Shown: piece by piece, positions 1 through 6,575 of the stretch
Position numbering within the stretch: the first letter of the stretch is position 1
Layout: every line of letters starts with the position of its first letter
Virus record (IMG/VR): IMGVR_UViG_3300050821_016371
Span: 1 to 28,395 of that record
DNA from: a virus
Direction: 5' to 3' (one strand)
Length of the DNA stretch: 28,395 nucleotides
The notes under the pieces: model-generated
Told to the model about the DNA's origin: nothing
The model's input: the letters and a program-made list of their open reading frames with translations, nothing else
Databases searched by the model: none
Translations under genes and position numbers: made by a program

Positions 1-143
1 ACGGTTTCGTAAAGGATCGAAGCGGAGTTGTAGTTGTCAAAGCCGTCGCAGAACTGGTAGAGGCGCGGGTTCTCGCGGCGACGCACGGCCGCACAGAGCG
101 CGTTGGCGTCGCGGACGGCTCGATCCCAGGAAGGAGTTCTCAT
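1..143 (-). CDS. Partial gene, N-terminal 47 codons, unknown product (tail-module position)
   Basis: An open minus-strand frame begins with ATG at 143-141 and continues to the left edge without a stop; the C-terminal part is outside the window. The visible product starts MRTPSWDRAVRDANAL and is rich in Arg, Asn and Ala. There is no other usable start: the frame upstream is closed by a TAG at about 190 with no ATG, GTG or TTG between. The ribosome binding site is weak. The gene is the next minus-strand gene after the tape measure gene, separated by the plus-strand moron, so by phage gene order it could be a distal-tail or baseplate gene, but I recognise no family. Confidence 0.5.
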   Translation of the reverse strand, partial: MRTPSWDRAVRDANALCAAVRRRENPRLYQFCDGFDNYNSASILYET

Positions 144-147
144 ATTG

Positions 148-174
148 CGAAAGTGGTAAATGGCTCGAAAGTGG
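148..174. repeat. Pair of CGAAAGTGG direct repeats upstream of the moron promoter
   Basis: The 9-mer CGAAAGTGG occurs at 148-156 and again at 166-174, an 18-bp offset (just under two helical turns), ending 2 bp before the -35 box at 177. The arrangement would fit a dimeric or tandem regulator binding site controlling the plus-strand moron. That role is inferred from position only. Confidence 0.4.
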
Positions 175-176
175 CT

Positions 177-205
177 TTGACAGCGGTTCTAGCGCGTGGC
201 ATCAT
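177..205 (+). promoter_or_regulatory. Sigma70-like promoter for the moron genes
   Basis: A perfect -35 box TTGACA lies at 177-182, followed by a 17-bp spacer and a -10-like CATCAT at 200-205 (4 of 6 matches to TATAAT). It sits 21 bp before the first plus-strand ATG and points the right way. A strong Shine-Dalgarno sequence GGAGGTGA follows at 216-223. An own promoter on the strand opposite to the late genes is the hallmark of a moron expressed independently of the late operon. Confidence 0.6.
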
Positions 206-226
206 GTTCGGCGCCGGAGGTGAACT

Positions 227-700
227 ATGGGTCGCATCTCTCGTGTCCTCTTCGCAGCTCCGTTGTTGGTATGTTCCATCGGCGCCCTAGGACAAGGGCC
301 GAACGTCTTCATCGACGGGAACGGATCCGAGCAGGAAGCCGCTCGCATGACCAAGACCGTGCGCCGCGACGACCAAACGATGGAACTTGCACGGGACCTA
401 CTTAAGGCGTGCCATGACATCTCGATCACGCGAGAGGAAACGTCTTCACCCGACTACTTCCTGCTCTTGAACCGGGGCCGGGAGTCTGCCCTTAATCTCG
501 CCGCTTCCCAGGTAATGCTGCTCGATGGCCAGAAGAACGTGATCTATTCCTCGAAGGAGGGCACGGTCGCGCATGCCGCCCGCGATGGATGTAAAGCAAT
601 CCTAGCCGACTGGAAAAAGAGGCGAGCCGCTGTTTCGCCAAAATCCGAACCACCGAAGAACTGGTGGCAGACGAGTGCGCCACAGGAGAAAAAACAATGA
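227..700 (+). CDS. Secreted protein of unknown function, first gene of a moron
   Basis: The 157-residue product opens with a Sec signal peptide: positive n-region (GRISR), hydrophobic core (VLFAAPLLVCSIGAL) and a likely cleavage ALG|QGP near residue 23. The mature part has a conserved-looking pattern: KACHDISITREE near residue 61-72, then SPDYFLLLNRG, a strand with VIYSSKEGTV and finally ARDGCKAILADWKK. This resembles a family of small exported proteins I associate with Acidobacteriota, in which a DY.(I/V).L strand and a terminal DAC.AI..DW motif recur; the resemblance is from memory. The start is set by GGAGGTGA six bases upstream. It is on the opposite strand to the tail genes and is coupled to the next gene by ATGA. 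Confidence 0.75.
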   Translation: MGRISRVLFAAPLLVCSIGALGQGPNVFIDGNGSEQEAARMTKTVRRDDQTMELARDLLKACHDISITREETSSPDYFLLLNRGRESALNLAASQVMLLDGQKNVIYSSKEGTVAHAARDGCKAILADWKKRRAAVSPKSEPPKNWWQTSAPQEKKQ

Positions 701-1008
701 GCACCGCAAACGATCACGACCTGCTCGACTATTGTCCGAATTGCGGCTCTGTGGGCTATCCTCGGCTCCGCAAGCTCGGCTCGACGTGGGTCGAAGTGCT
801 GCTCTGGCTTTCGTTCCTGCTTCCCGGAATTGTGTACTCGATCTGGCGCGCTTCGTCGAAGCAGTTGGTGTGCCCGAAGTGTGAGTACCCGGGAACAATC
901 CCGCTGGACTCTCCGATCGCGAAGGCCGCCCTGGGCAAGATGCAAAAAACTAGCCCCGTTGCAGGGATCGCTTCTGGACCTCGCTCGACGCCGCAACTGC
1001 TCGCATGA
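697..1008 (+). CDS. Small zinc-ribbon membrane protein, second gene of the moron
   Basis: The 103-residue protein begins at ATG 697, overlapping the upstream stop as ATGA with AGGAGAA just before it; a longer frame from 664 is less likely. Residues 13-16 are CPNC and residues 63-66 are CPKC, so two CxxC knuckles probably bind one zinc ion. Between them lies a transmembrane or hairpin segment (WVEVLLWLSFLLPGIVYSIW). The layout (CxxC, hydrophobic segment ending in YSIWR, CPKC, proline-rich end) matches small bacterial zinc-ribbon membrane proteins known by sequence but without an assigned role. Its last 59 bp overlap the tail-to-tail end of the tape measure gene. A membrane-linked moron such as a superinfection-exclusion factor is possible but unproven. 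Confidence 0.75.
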   Translation: MSTANDHDLLDYCPNCGSVGYPRLRKLGSTWVEVLLWLSFLLPGIVYSIWRASSKQLVCPKCEYPGTIPLDSPIAKAALGKMQKTSPVAGIASGPRSTPQLLA

Positions 1009-3289
1009 TCATTTGCGGCGCGCTCGCTTGTAGGGCGCGCGAAATCTTTTCTTCCACTCCAATTTCCGATCCCTTAGCGTCGATGTGGAAAACGTTGTTC
1101 ACTTGCCCCATGCGCAGCTGCGAGTTTGGAGTCACCGAACTGCCCGTAGGTAGGTTCAGCAACTCTGGGCCTTCTTCGCCCACCAGCGTCATGCCTCCCG
1201 GGGTGTAGTCGCTGCCGGCGGCATCCTCACCGTATCCACCGGTGTCTGCGACGTCATTAACTCCGCCTCCGCCGCCCCCGCCGCCAATGCCAAAAAATCC
1301 GCCACTCCCGCTACCGCCACTTTTCAGCATGAGCTGTGCCGCTGCCATTTGCTGGTTCGCTGCGGTCTGCATGAGGGTAGCTGCGGCCTGCTGGGTCGAT
1401 GCGGCGGCCTGCGCAGTCCCACCCCCGAGTAACTTCCCCAGGCCCAGGCTTTGCCCCATGCTGGTGCCTGACAAATCCTTCAGCCCCTGCATGATCTCTT
1501 TGTTGAGAAAGAACTTGAGCGCCGACTGCTCGAGGCTCAGAAAATATTCACGCCAGTTGGCCTTCCCGGTCGTGATGAGCTTCACGACCTGATCCTCGAA
1601 GCCCTTCATGCCCTGGCTGAGAATGTCGAATGTGAATTTTCCGGTGTTTGTCTCCTGCTGCATCTCTGCGAAGAACGAGCGTAGCCCGTCCTTCGCGTGG
1701 ACGATTTTCTTCTCCGCCTGCTCCAATGCATCGCCCGCGTGTTGCACCGCGGCCGTGTAGGCAGCCTGATCGATCAGGCCTTTCTGCAGCAGCGTGTTCA
1801 GTTCGCCGACGGCTACTTTGTAGTGGTCGGCAGGCGACATTGCTTCCTGGAAAGCTTGCGCCGCGAGTTTCAGTTGCGCGCCCTGGTCGTCATTAAACAC
1901 GGAGAGTTGCGCGCCAGCCGTTCCGCCGCTGCCGAGTTGCGGCGCGATCGGAGTGGCTGAAGGTCCCATGCCCGGCGCGGTCGTGTTCAGCAGTTGAGAG
2001 AGGTTGGGTGGTCCGGCCTGACGAGTGGGCAGTTTAGCTGTGGCTTCAGCTACGTCGGCTTCTCGCTTAGCCTTGGCCAGCACCTGATCGAGCCGCTTGT
2101 CGTATGCGTCGAGCGCCGTCATGGCTGCGCGCATGCCCAGGGCCGATTCCGTTGTTTCACCGAGCGCACGGAAATCGGTGTCGGCTTGTTGCTTCATTAG
2201 CCGGATCTCGTTCGCTAGCTTCTTTATTGGATCCGTTTCCACCTGAAACTTGCCGAGCGAACTGCCCATTTCTTTGTAGAGGGCGTTGAGCTTTTCCTGT
2301 GCGGTCGCTTGCTCTTTGATTGCTCGTTCGCGGGCCTGGGCAGCTTCGAGGCCCTCGCGGTCGCCCTCGATCGCCTTCGCTTCCTTCAGCAGGTTGATCC
2401 ACTCTTGCACTGCGGCCAGTTGCTCAGGCGTGACCACGCTTTGCCCTTGCTGCTTGATCGTTTGGCCATGCGGTCCGAATCCGACGATCTGAGTGCTCTC
2501 CTCGCGCTCTTTTTGCTGTTGCAGTTCGCGAAGCTTCTGCGTGGCCATGTCCAGGTCGGCCTCGAAAATCTTCATGGCCTCGTGCGTGCCGTTCCGAGCG
2601 TCGAGAGCGAATGCCTGGTCGATGGCCACCTTCAGAGTTGCAAATTGCTTTTGCAGTTCCTCAGTGTTGAGTCCCGCGTTCGAGGTGAAAATGTTATGAG
2701 CCGCGTCGCCGATGAAGGCTTTGATCTGGGTCCACGTCCCTGCTGCCTCTTCCGCCTTTTTGTTTTCGTTCTCGATTGCAGCTGCGACCTGGTCGAATGC
2801 GCGCTTCGCCTCGTCGGCCCCCTCCATCGCCGCTTTCATCGCCGGGCTGAGCCCGTTGGCCTCGGCGATCTTCCGCGCATAGGAATCGGCGACCGATTGA
2901 ATTACGTCTTCGGTCTTCGTGATTGAGTCTTTCCACTCGTCCTGGGCGTGCATCGCCTTCTCGATGCTCTTTGAGATTTTCTCAAACGATTCGAACGCGA
3001 CAACGCTGATCGCAGAGAACGCGCCCACGCCGAGCACAGACTGTAGAGCCGTGGCCAGGGCAGGGAACTCCTGCGTCAGCAGTCGCGTCAGCGGCCGCGA
3101 CAAGTGGATCCCGAGCGCTTCATCGATCAGCCGCAAGCTCTCGGCGCCCTCGCGCGAGGCGCGCTTCATCTCGGCCGACATGCCGAGAGTCTGGCTGTTG
3201 ACCAGGCGAAACGCTTCCGGAGCGCCCTTCTCGAGTGCGGAAAGGTCGTAGCCGAGACCGACGAGAATTGTTCCGAGGTTTGCGGACAT
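950..3289 (-). CDS. Tail tape measure protein
   Basis: The 779-residue protein is the largest in the tail module and lies directly after the chaperone and gp10-like genes, the normal place of the tape measure in siphoviruses. It starts MSANLGTILVGLGYDLSALE, has long helical, Glu/Lys/Gln-rich stretches (about residues 130-420), one hydrophobic stretch near 75-105, and a Gly-rich linker near residue 680 (GIGGGGGGGG). The C-terminal region has the signature VGEEGPELLNLPTGSSVTP, the 'GE.GPEL...P.G..V.P' motif typical of lambda H-like tape measures. Tail length scales with this protein; at roughly 1.5 angstrom per residue the tail would be about 110-120 nm, an extrapolation. The 3' end overlaps the oppositely oriented moron gene by 59 bp. 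Confidence 0.93.
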   Translation of the reverse strand: MSANLGTILVGLGYDLSALEKGAPEAFRLVNSQTLGMSAEMKRASREGAESLRLIDEALGIHLSRPLTRLLTQEFPALATALQSVLGVGAFSAISVVAFESFEKISKSIEKAMHAQDEWKDSITKTEDVIQSVADSYARKIAEANGLSPAMKAAMEGADEAKRAFDQVAAAIENENKKAEEAAGTWTQIKAFIGDAAHNIFTSNAGLNTEELQKQFATLKVAIDQAFALDARNGTHEAMKIFEADLDMATQKLRELQQQKEREESTQIVGFGPHGQTIKQQGQSVVTPEQLAAVQEWINLLKEAKAIEGDREGLEAAQARERAIKEQATAQEKLNALYKEMGSSLGKFQVETDPIKKLANEIRLMKQQADTDFRALGETTESALGMRAAMTALDAYDKRLDQVLAKAKREADVAEATAKLPTRQAGPPNLSQLLNTTAPGMGPSATPIAPQLGSGGTAGAQLSVFNDDQGAQLKLAAQAFQEAMSPADHYKVAVGELNTLLQKGLIDQAAYTAAVQHAGDALEQAEKKIVHAKDGLRSFFAEMQQETNTGKFTFDILSQGMKGFEDQVVKLITTGKANWREYFLSLEQSALKFFLNKEIMQGLKDLSGTSMGQSLGLGKLLGGGTAQAAASTQQAAATLMQTAANQQMAAAQLMLKSGGSGSGGFFGIGGGGGGGGVNDVADTGGYGEDAAGSDYTPGGMTLVGEEGPELLNLPTGSSVTPNSQLRMGQVNNVFHIDAKGSEIGVEEKISRALQASAPQMIMRAVAASSEVQKRSLQRG

Positions 3290-3293
3290 GTTG

Positions 3294-3851
3294 TTAACGA
3301 ACTAACTGGTCGATGCGATCGAGCGCGTCGCGCGTGCGATCTATCAGCACCTGTGTTGCCTCCGCCGACGAAGCATCGAACGCGGGCTTCAGCCAGGGAT
3401 GCGGCGGCACATCGTGCGAGCCGAATTCAATTTGCCGGCCGGTGCGCCGGCGCTGCTTTGCCGAGCCGAAGCGCGACTTCCAGCTATAGCCGGCCATGCC
3501 GTGGCCGCGCTCCACGAATCCGCCGTAGATGCCCGGAGACGTCGAGGAATCCTGTTTACCGGCATAGCGGCCGCGCTTGCGGGTTTTTACGGCGCTGCCA
3601 TCGTAGCCAGGCCCGACGACGACGCGGTTATTGCGGAAATCCCCGGAGACGCGCACCTGGACGACGATGTCTTCAGCCAGTTCGCCGGTCTTTCGTGGCG
3701 CGCTGGCTTCCGCGGCCGCCTGGATGATTTCGCCAGCTTCCTGCAGAGCATCGCGGGCCACCTCGCGCGAGAGCGCCAGCGGGATCTGGTCGAGCCGGCG
3801 GAGGACGTCCTCGAGGCCTGAAATTCCCGTGATAGTGATTCCGTCGCCCAT
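3294..3851 (-). CDS. HK97 gp10-like neck/tail completion protein
   Basis: The 185-residue protein shows the pattern of the HK97 gp10-like family: an N-terminal GLEDVLRRLDQIP, then REVARDALQEAGEIIQAAAEASAPRKTGELAEDI (helix followed by AP..TG.L), a VGPGYDG strand with an aromatic GIYGGFVERG, and a C-terminal HPWLKPAFDA. The 'Y..F.E.G' and 'P.PWL.PAF' elements are diagnostic. Family members act at the head-tail joint or tail completion. In HK97 this gene lies before the tail tube genes; here it sits after the tail chaperones, next to the tape measure. The ribosome binding site is weak and the stop lies 4 bp from the tape measure start codon. Confidence 0.85.
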   Translation of the reverse strand: MGDGITITGISGLEDVLRRLDQIPLALSREVARDALQEAGEIIQAAAEASAPRKTGELAEDIVVQVRVSGDFRNNRVVVGPGYDGSAVKTRKRGRYAGKQDSSTSPGIYGGFVERGHGMAGYSWKSRFGSAKQRRRTGRQIEFGSHDVPPHPWLKPAFDASSAEATQVLIDRTRDALDRIDQLVR

Positions 3852-3915
3852 GTTGCCGTTTTAGGTGGCCTAGCGTTCGATTACAGCGATCTTTTCCCCG
3901 CGGGCGACCCGTTGC

Positions 3916-4170
3916 CTATTCGAAAACGGAAACCTGCACTTCGTCGCCGTCCTGCTCGCTTTTGGGGCCATCGGGCGGAGTCTCGAAGGCCGTCAGCTCT
4001 GAATCGGCCACCAGGCCGCCCAGCACTTCGTCGTGCTTACAGCCCACGGCGATCGCCAGCTCAGAATTCATCACGCGGAGGACGACGCCTTCGTTCGAGA
4101 TCTTCGTCACCTCGCAGAGCAGCTGCGACAGCTTGCCTTCCTCGAGCGGTTGGCCGTTGATGTCGAGCAT
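3916..4170 (-). CDS. Small acidic protein of unknown function between the tail chaperone and gp10-like genes
   Basis: The 84-residue acidic product begins at ATG 4170, which shares one base with the stop of the frameshifted chaperone (TGATG), a translation-coupling arrangement. The sequence has a MLDINGQPLEEGKL start, a predicted beta segment (GVVLRVMNSELAIAVGC) and an acidic tail ending EVQVSVFE. It has no signal peptide or recognised motif. Position inside the tail cassette suggests a tail-assembly or minor virion role, but this is only context. A 64-bp gap separates it from the next gene. Confidence 0.7.
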   Translation of the reverse strand: MLDINGQPLEEGKLSQLLCEVTKISNEGVVLRVMNSELAIAVGCKHDEVLGGLVADSELTAFETPPDGPKSEQDGDEVQVSVFE

Positions 4171-4673
4171 CAGACCAACCCGCGGCGGGGCGGCTCGCCT
4201 GCGATCGCATTCGTGAAAACTTCCCTTTTTCCTCCCTCAATTGAGGGAGAAGAATGGATAGTTCCCGGTTTCAGGTTGCCGAAGGTTGCGGCCATGGTGC
4301 GGCGGAAGGCTGCAGCCTCTTCCGGATCCACTTCGAAGCTCTCGCCGCGCTGCACCTTCTCCACAAACTCGCGCATTTCGTCTTCTTCGCTCTTCGCGCC
4401 AGGCATGAAGTCGGCGGCCGTGAATGGCTCCGGTTTGCGATCGGTGTCGCGGTTGACGTTCGCGATCACCGCGCAGATCAGCGCCGCGGGCCAGAAGCCC
4501 TCGCGCGTGATCTGGGTGTCGCACTCGAATAGCAGGTCCAGCTCGCGCGGCGAGATGGCCAGGAACTCATCGCGGCTTAAACCAAGCTTGCGCTGAGCAC
4601 GGATCCAAATTCGGACGAGCTCGTCGCCGCGGTCTCTTTCTTGATCGGCGCCAGCTCGCCTGGCGCCGGAGCG
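4170..4673 (-). CDS. Tail assembly chaperone, T-like extension made by -1 frameshift (G-T fusion)
   Basis: This frame has no plausible start of its own; it is read when ribosomes slip at 4673-4679 from the upstream chaperone gene. The first 125 codons of the upstream gene plus 167 codons here give a 292-residue fusion. The extension contains DELVRIWIRAQRKLGLSRDEF, then SPRELDLLFECD, then AALICAVIANVNRD, ending a conserved block with FTAADFMPG. This is the layout of T domains in siphovirus and GTA-type tail chaperones: a short helix, an L-x-L block, 'A...AN.NR' and 'DFMPG'. The fusion should bind the tape measure while the G domain recruits tail-tube subunits. The far C-terminus, past an 18-bp DNA palindrome, looks unrelated to the family. 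Confidence 0.8.
   Translation of the reverse strand, partial: RSGARRAGADQERDRGDELVRIWIRAQRKLGLSRDEFLAISPRELDLLFECDTQITREGFWPAALICAVIANVNRDTDRKPEPFTAADFMPGAKSEEDEMREFVEKVQRGESFEVDPEEAAAFRRTMAATFGNLKPGTIHSSPSIEGGKREVFTNAIAGEPPRRGLV
4232..4249. repeat. 18-bp perfect palindrome inside the T-frame
   Basis: The sequence CTCCCTCAATTGAGGGAG reads identically on both strands and lies in the last 27 codons of the T-like frame, past the conserved FMPG block. On the plus strand a pyrimidine run (4221-4231) precedes it. No terminator-like U-run follows on the minus strand. It may be a protein-binding site, an mRNA hairpin, or the relic of a small palindromic insertion that extended the C-terminus. Confidence 0.5.
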
Positions 4674-5047
4674 TTTGGGATATCGGCCTCCACGGGCTTC
4701 GGCTTCGGCATATACACAGACAGAGCTTTGCCGATCTGCACCGTGATCGCGGTGGTCTCGGCGAAGTCGAAGTTGATGAGGCCGGCGAGCTCGTCGAGCG
4801 TGAATGGAGCCTTCCAGCTTTTGTCGGGCTGCTGCTGATGCAGCCCGGCCCACAGGCAGGCCATCCAGCGTTCGGGATCCGCCTGCAGGTCGATCTTCGA
4901 CCAGCTCTTCGGATCGAAGAGCGAGTCGCCGGTCTTCTGCTTGTAGAGAATCACGGCGTGCATCTGGAAAGCGATCGGCCGCTCCGTGCCGCGGATCGCC
5001 ACTGTGACCGGCTCGCCGGTGATTTCTTTTTCTAGGACGTCTTTCAT
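4577..5047 (-). CDS. Tail assembly chaperone, G-like (short product)
   Basis: The 156-residue protein starts at ATG 5047 behind AAGGAAACC, 12 bp after the tail-tube-like gene. It begins MKDVLEKEITGEPVTVAIRG and has the compact mixed alpha/beta N-terminal domain seen in G-type chaperones (PERWMACLWAGLHQ near residue 60, then FTLDELAGLINFDF). The position between tail tube and tape measure, and the overlapping -1 frame, identify it as the short partner of the lambda G/GT pair. The last 31 codons, beyond the slippery site, are low-complexity (ETAATSSSEF) and are replaced by the T domain in the frameshifted product. Confidence 0.85.
   Translation of the reverse strand: MKDVLEKEITGEPVTVAIRGTERPIAFQMHAVILYKQKTGDSLFDPKSWSKIDLQADPERWMACLWAGLHQQQPDKSWKAPFTLDELAGLINFDFAETTAITVQIGKALSVYMPKPKPVEADIPNAPAPGELAPIKKETAATSSSEFGSVLSASLV
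4646..4679 (-). promoter_or_regulatory. Programmed -1 ribosomal frameshift signal: slippery CCCAAAC plus hairpin
   Basis: On the minus strand the heptamer CCCAAAC (4679-4673) is in the correct phase, C CCA AAC, so both tRNAs can re-pair one base back as CCC AAA. Four bases further on comes a perfect inverted repeat: CGGCGCCAG (4668-4660), 5-base loop GCGAG, and CTGGCGCCG (4654-4646). A heptamer of the X XXY YYZ type followed by a stable 9-bp GC-rich stem is the classic stimulatory arrangement. The frame offset between the G and T frames is exactly -1. Confidence 0.88.
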
Positions 5048-5059
5048 TCGGTTTCCTTC

Positions 5060-5623
5060 TTACGACCAGGTCGCGGTGATGTTGCCCACGATCTTGATGG
5101 CGCCCGAGAACGTGATCGCCTTGTTGTATTCCGCGCCCATTTTGAAATCCTGCACATAGCCGGTGAAGACCAGCGTGGTGCCGTCGGTGGTGGTGATCTT
5201 CCAGTAGTTGAGCGCCGCGGATCCGGCCGTCGCGATGTTGGTGAGCAGCCCCTGGGTGATCGGGTCGGTCGGATTGAGCACGCCGTCATATTGCACGGTG
5301 TCGCCGTCGACGACGGTCTTCAGCCACTCTTTGAAGATCGAGGGCGAGTCGAGGTTGGTAATGTCGTCGAACTCAGCCTTGAACCCCGAGAAGCTGAACT
5401 TCTTCAGCTGCGCGATGTTGGTGTAGGCAGCGCCGGTAGTGCCTCCGTTGGCTAGCTTCGAGCCGTAGCCAGGGTAGGCGATGGTTGTGCCGAACAGCGC
5501 GGCGCTGGCCGCGGCGGCCAGCCAGAGCACAAACGTTTTGAGCTTCAGCGCGCCGAGCAGCAGGACCGCGGCGATCAGGATGCCGGCGGGATGGAAAGCA
5601 GCGATCAACAGAAAAGCGAGCAT
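5060..5623 (-). CDS. Major tail (tube) protein paralogue with a hydrophobic N-terminal leader
   Basis: The 187-residue protein has two parts. Residues about 1-48 are strongly hydrophobic (MLAFLLIAAFHPAGILIAA, LLLGAL, TFVLWLAAAASAAL), enough for two membrane-spanning segments. From AYPGYGSKL at about residue 49 it resembles the neighbouring tube-like protein: NIAQLKKFSFSGFKAEFDDI, then GDTVQYDGVLNP, then TLVFTGYVQDFKMGAEYNKAI and a closing IVGNITATW. This strand order fits the tail-tube fold of siphovirus major tail proteins. AAGGAG stands upstream of ATG 5623 and no other normal start lies between it and the tube domain, so the leader should be translated. The leader resembles that of the gene at 15636-16193. 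Such a leader is not expected on a cytoplasmically assembled tube subunit. Confidence 0.72.
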   Translation of the reverse strand: MLAFLLIAAFHPAGILIAAVLLLGALKLKTFVLWLAAAASAALFGTTIAYPGYGSKLANGGTTGAAYTNIAQLKKFSFSGFKAEFDDITNLDSPSIFKEWLKTVVDGDTVQYDGVLNPTDPITQGLLTNIATAGSAALNYWKITTTDGTTLVFTGYVQDFKMGAEYNKAITFSGAIKIVGNITATWS

Positions 5624-5658
5624 GGGATTTTCTCCTTGGGAAAAACTAAAGAACGAAA

Positions 5659-6090
5659 TCAGGCGGCGCCGGCTGGACCGGTCATGGCTCCGACGACGGT
5701 GAGCTTTGCGCTGAACCCGAGAGCTTTCGAAAGCTGCACGGTGAAGGGCACGTATTCCGCGACATAAGCGTTGAACTGATAAACGGTGATGCCATCGGAA
5801 AGCAGAATGCGCCAGGTGCCCAGCGTGAGATTCGCGTGCAGCGTGCCGAGTTCGAGCTGGCTGCCGTTCGCGGGATCGAGCACGCCGGCGATATCGATTT
5901 GGCCGCCATCGATCTGCACCGCCAGCGGCCGCTCGAAATTGTCGGGCGTGAGGAGGTTTGTCTGGTCGGTGGTGGTGTGCTTCGAGCCCGAGGGCAGGAC
6001 TTTCTGCAGCTGCGCGATCGAGAAGTAATCCGTCCCGTCGGTGGTGAGTAGCAGCTTCGAGCCGTAACCGGGATAAGCTTTGGTGATCAG
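5659..6090 (-). CDS. Major tail (tube) protein paralogue, probable CTG start
   Basis: In the frame ending at 5659, the AYPGYGSKL motif at residues 5-13 aligns with residues 49-57 of the next gene, followed by YFSIAQLQKVLPSG. Later come VLDPANGSQLELGTLHANL, then WRILLSDG and FNAYVAEYVPFTVQLSKAL. No ATG, GTG or TTG precedes the conserved start. A CTG at 6090-6088 overlaps the upstream stop as CTGA and has GGAG five bases before it, giving 143 residues. A GTG at 5919 would cut off the conserved N-terminus. I infer that the two adjacent paralogues form or decorate the tail tube; which is the major subunit is not clear from sequence. Confidence 0.72.
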   Translation of the reverse strand: MITKAYPGYGSKLLLTTDGTDYFSIAQLQKVLPSGSKHTTTDQTNLLTPDNFERPLAVQIDGGQIDIAGVLDPANGSQLELGTLHANLTLGTWRILLSDGITVYQFNAYVAEYVPFTVQLSKALGFSAKLTVVGAMTGPAGAA

Positions 6091-6575
6091 AACTGCTCCG
6101 CTGGGCCCATGGCGATGGGCGGGTTCAGCGCCGGGTTGAGACTCTGGCTCTGCACCGTGTAGCTATCCGTGTAGAGCGCCTTCAGGCGCAGCACTGAGCG
6201 GAAGACATAACCACCTCCGCCGAGTTCGTAGGGATCATCGAAGTCGGCGATTACTTCAGCGAACTGCAAAATTGTGCCGTCTGGCAGCGGCCCAGTGAAA
6301 TCGACGAGCAGGTCGCGAATGGTTTGCGAGAGCCTCCGCGCCATGAGCTGACTGTCGGCATAGGAATCGAACTGCAGCTCGCCATCGATGAGCGCACTAG
6401 AGCCGTCCTGCGTCTTCTCAGCCGGTACGGCGTTCACCACATGCAGCACCACGTAAGGCCGGGTCGCCTGCTTCTGCGCCAGGCTGAAGAACACACTGTT
6501 GTTAGCCGGCGCCGCGAGCAGGGAACTGAGCGGCGTTGTCGTCGTGAGCAGCTCATAGAGTCCATTCGAAATCAC
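6087..6575 (-). CDS. Tail terminator / tail completion protein (DUF3168-like)
   Basis: The 162-residue protein starts at GTG 6575, which overlaps the upstream stop as GTGA; a longer frame exists but would run inside the upstream gene. It begins VISNGLYELLTTTTPLSSLL (Val read as Met), then has a strand with PYVVLHVVNAVPAEK, then LIDGELQFDSYAD, then helix QLMARRLSQTIRDLL and a C-terminal FRSVLRLKALYTDS. The order 'P.(I/V)V...(I/V)...P......G......(V/L)Q.D.YA......A..L...IR..L' is that of DUF3168 tail-terminator proteins (SPP1 gp17-like), which cap the tail at the neck. Its position just before the tail-tube genes supports this. Confidence 0.78.
   Translation of the reverse strand: MISNGLYELLTTTTPLSSLLAAPANNSVFFSLAQKQATRPYVVLHVVNAVPAEKTQDGSSALIDGELQFDSYADSQLMARRLSQTIRDLLVDFTGPLPDGTILQFAEVIADFDDPYELGGGGYVFRSVLRLKALYTDSYTVQSQSLNPALNPPIAMGPAEQF
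6096..6099 (-). promoter_or_regulatory. Ribosome binding site supporting the CTG start at 6090
   Basis: GGAG on the minus strand lies five bases upstream of CTG 6090-6088, which itself overlaps the previous gene's TGA. Because the frame offers no ATG, GTG or TTG before the conserved AYPGYG motif, this site decides the start. Confidence 0.5.

Noticed and set aside
4680-4853. Independent ATG-like start at 4853 for the T-like frame
   Set aside because: The first 55-60 codons are Arg/Ala-rich and mirror the G gene; the frameshift at 4673-4679 explains the T frame better.
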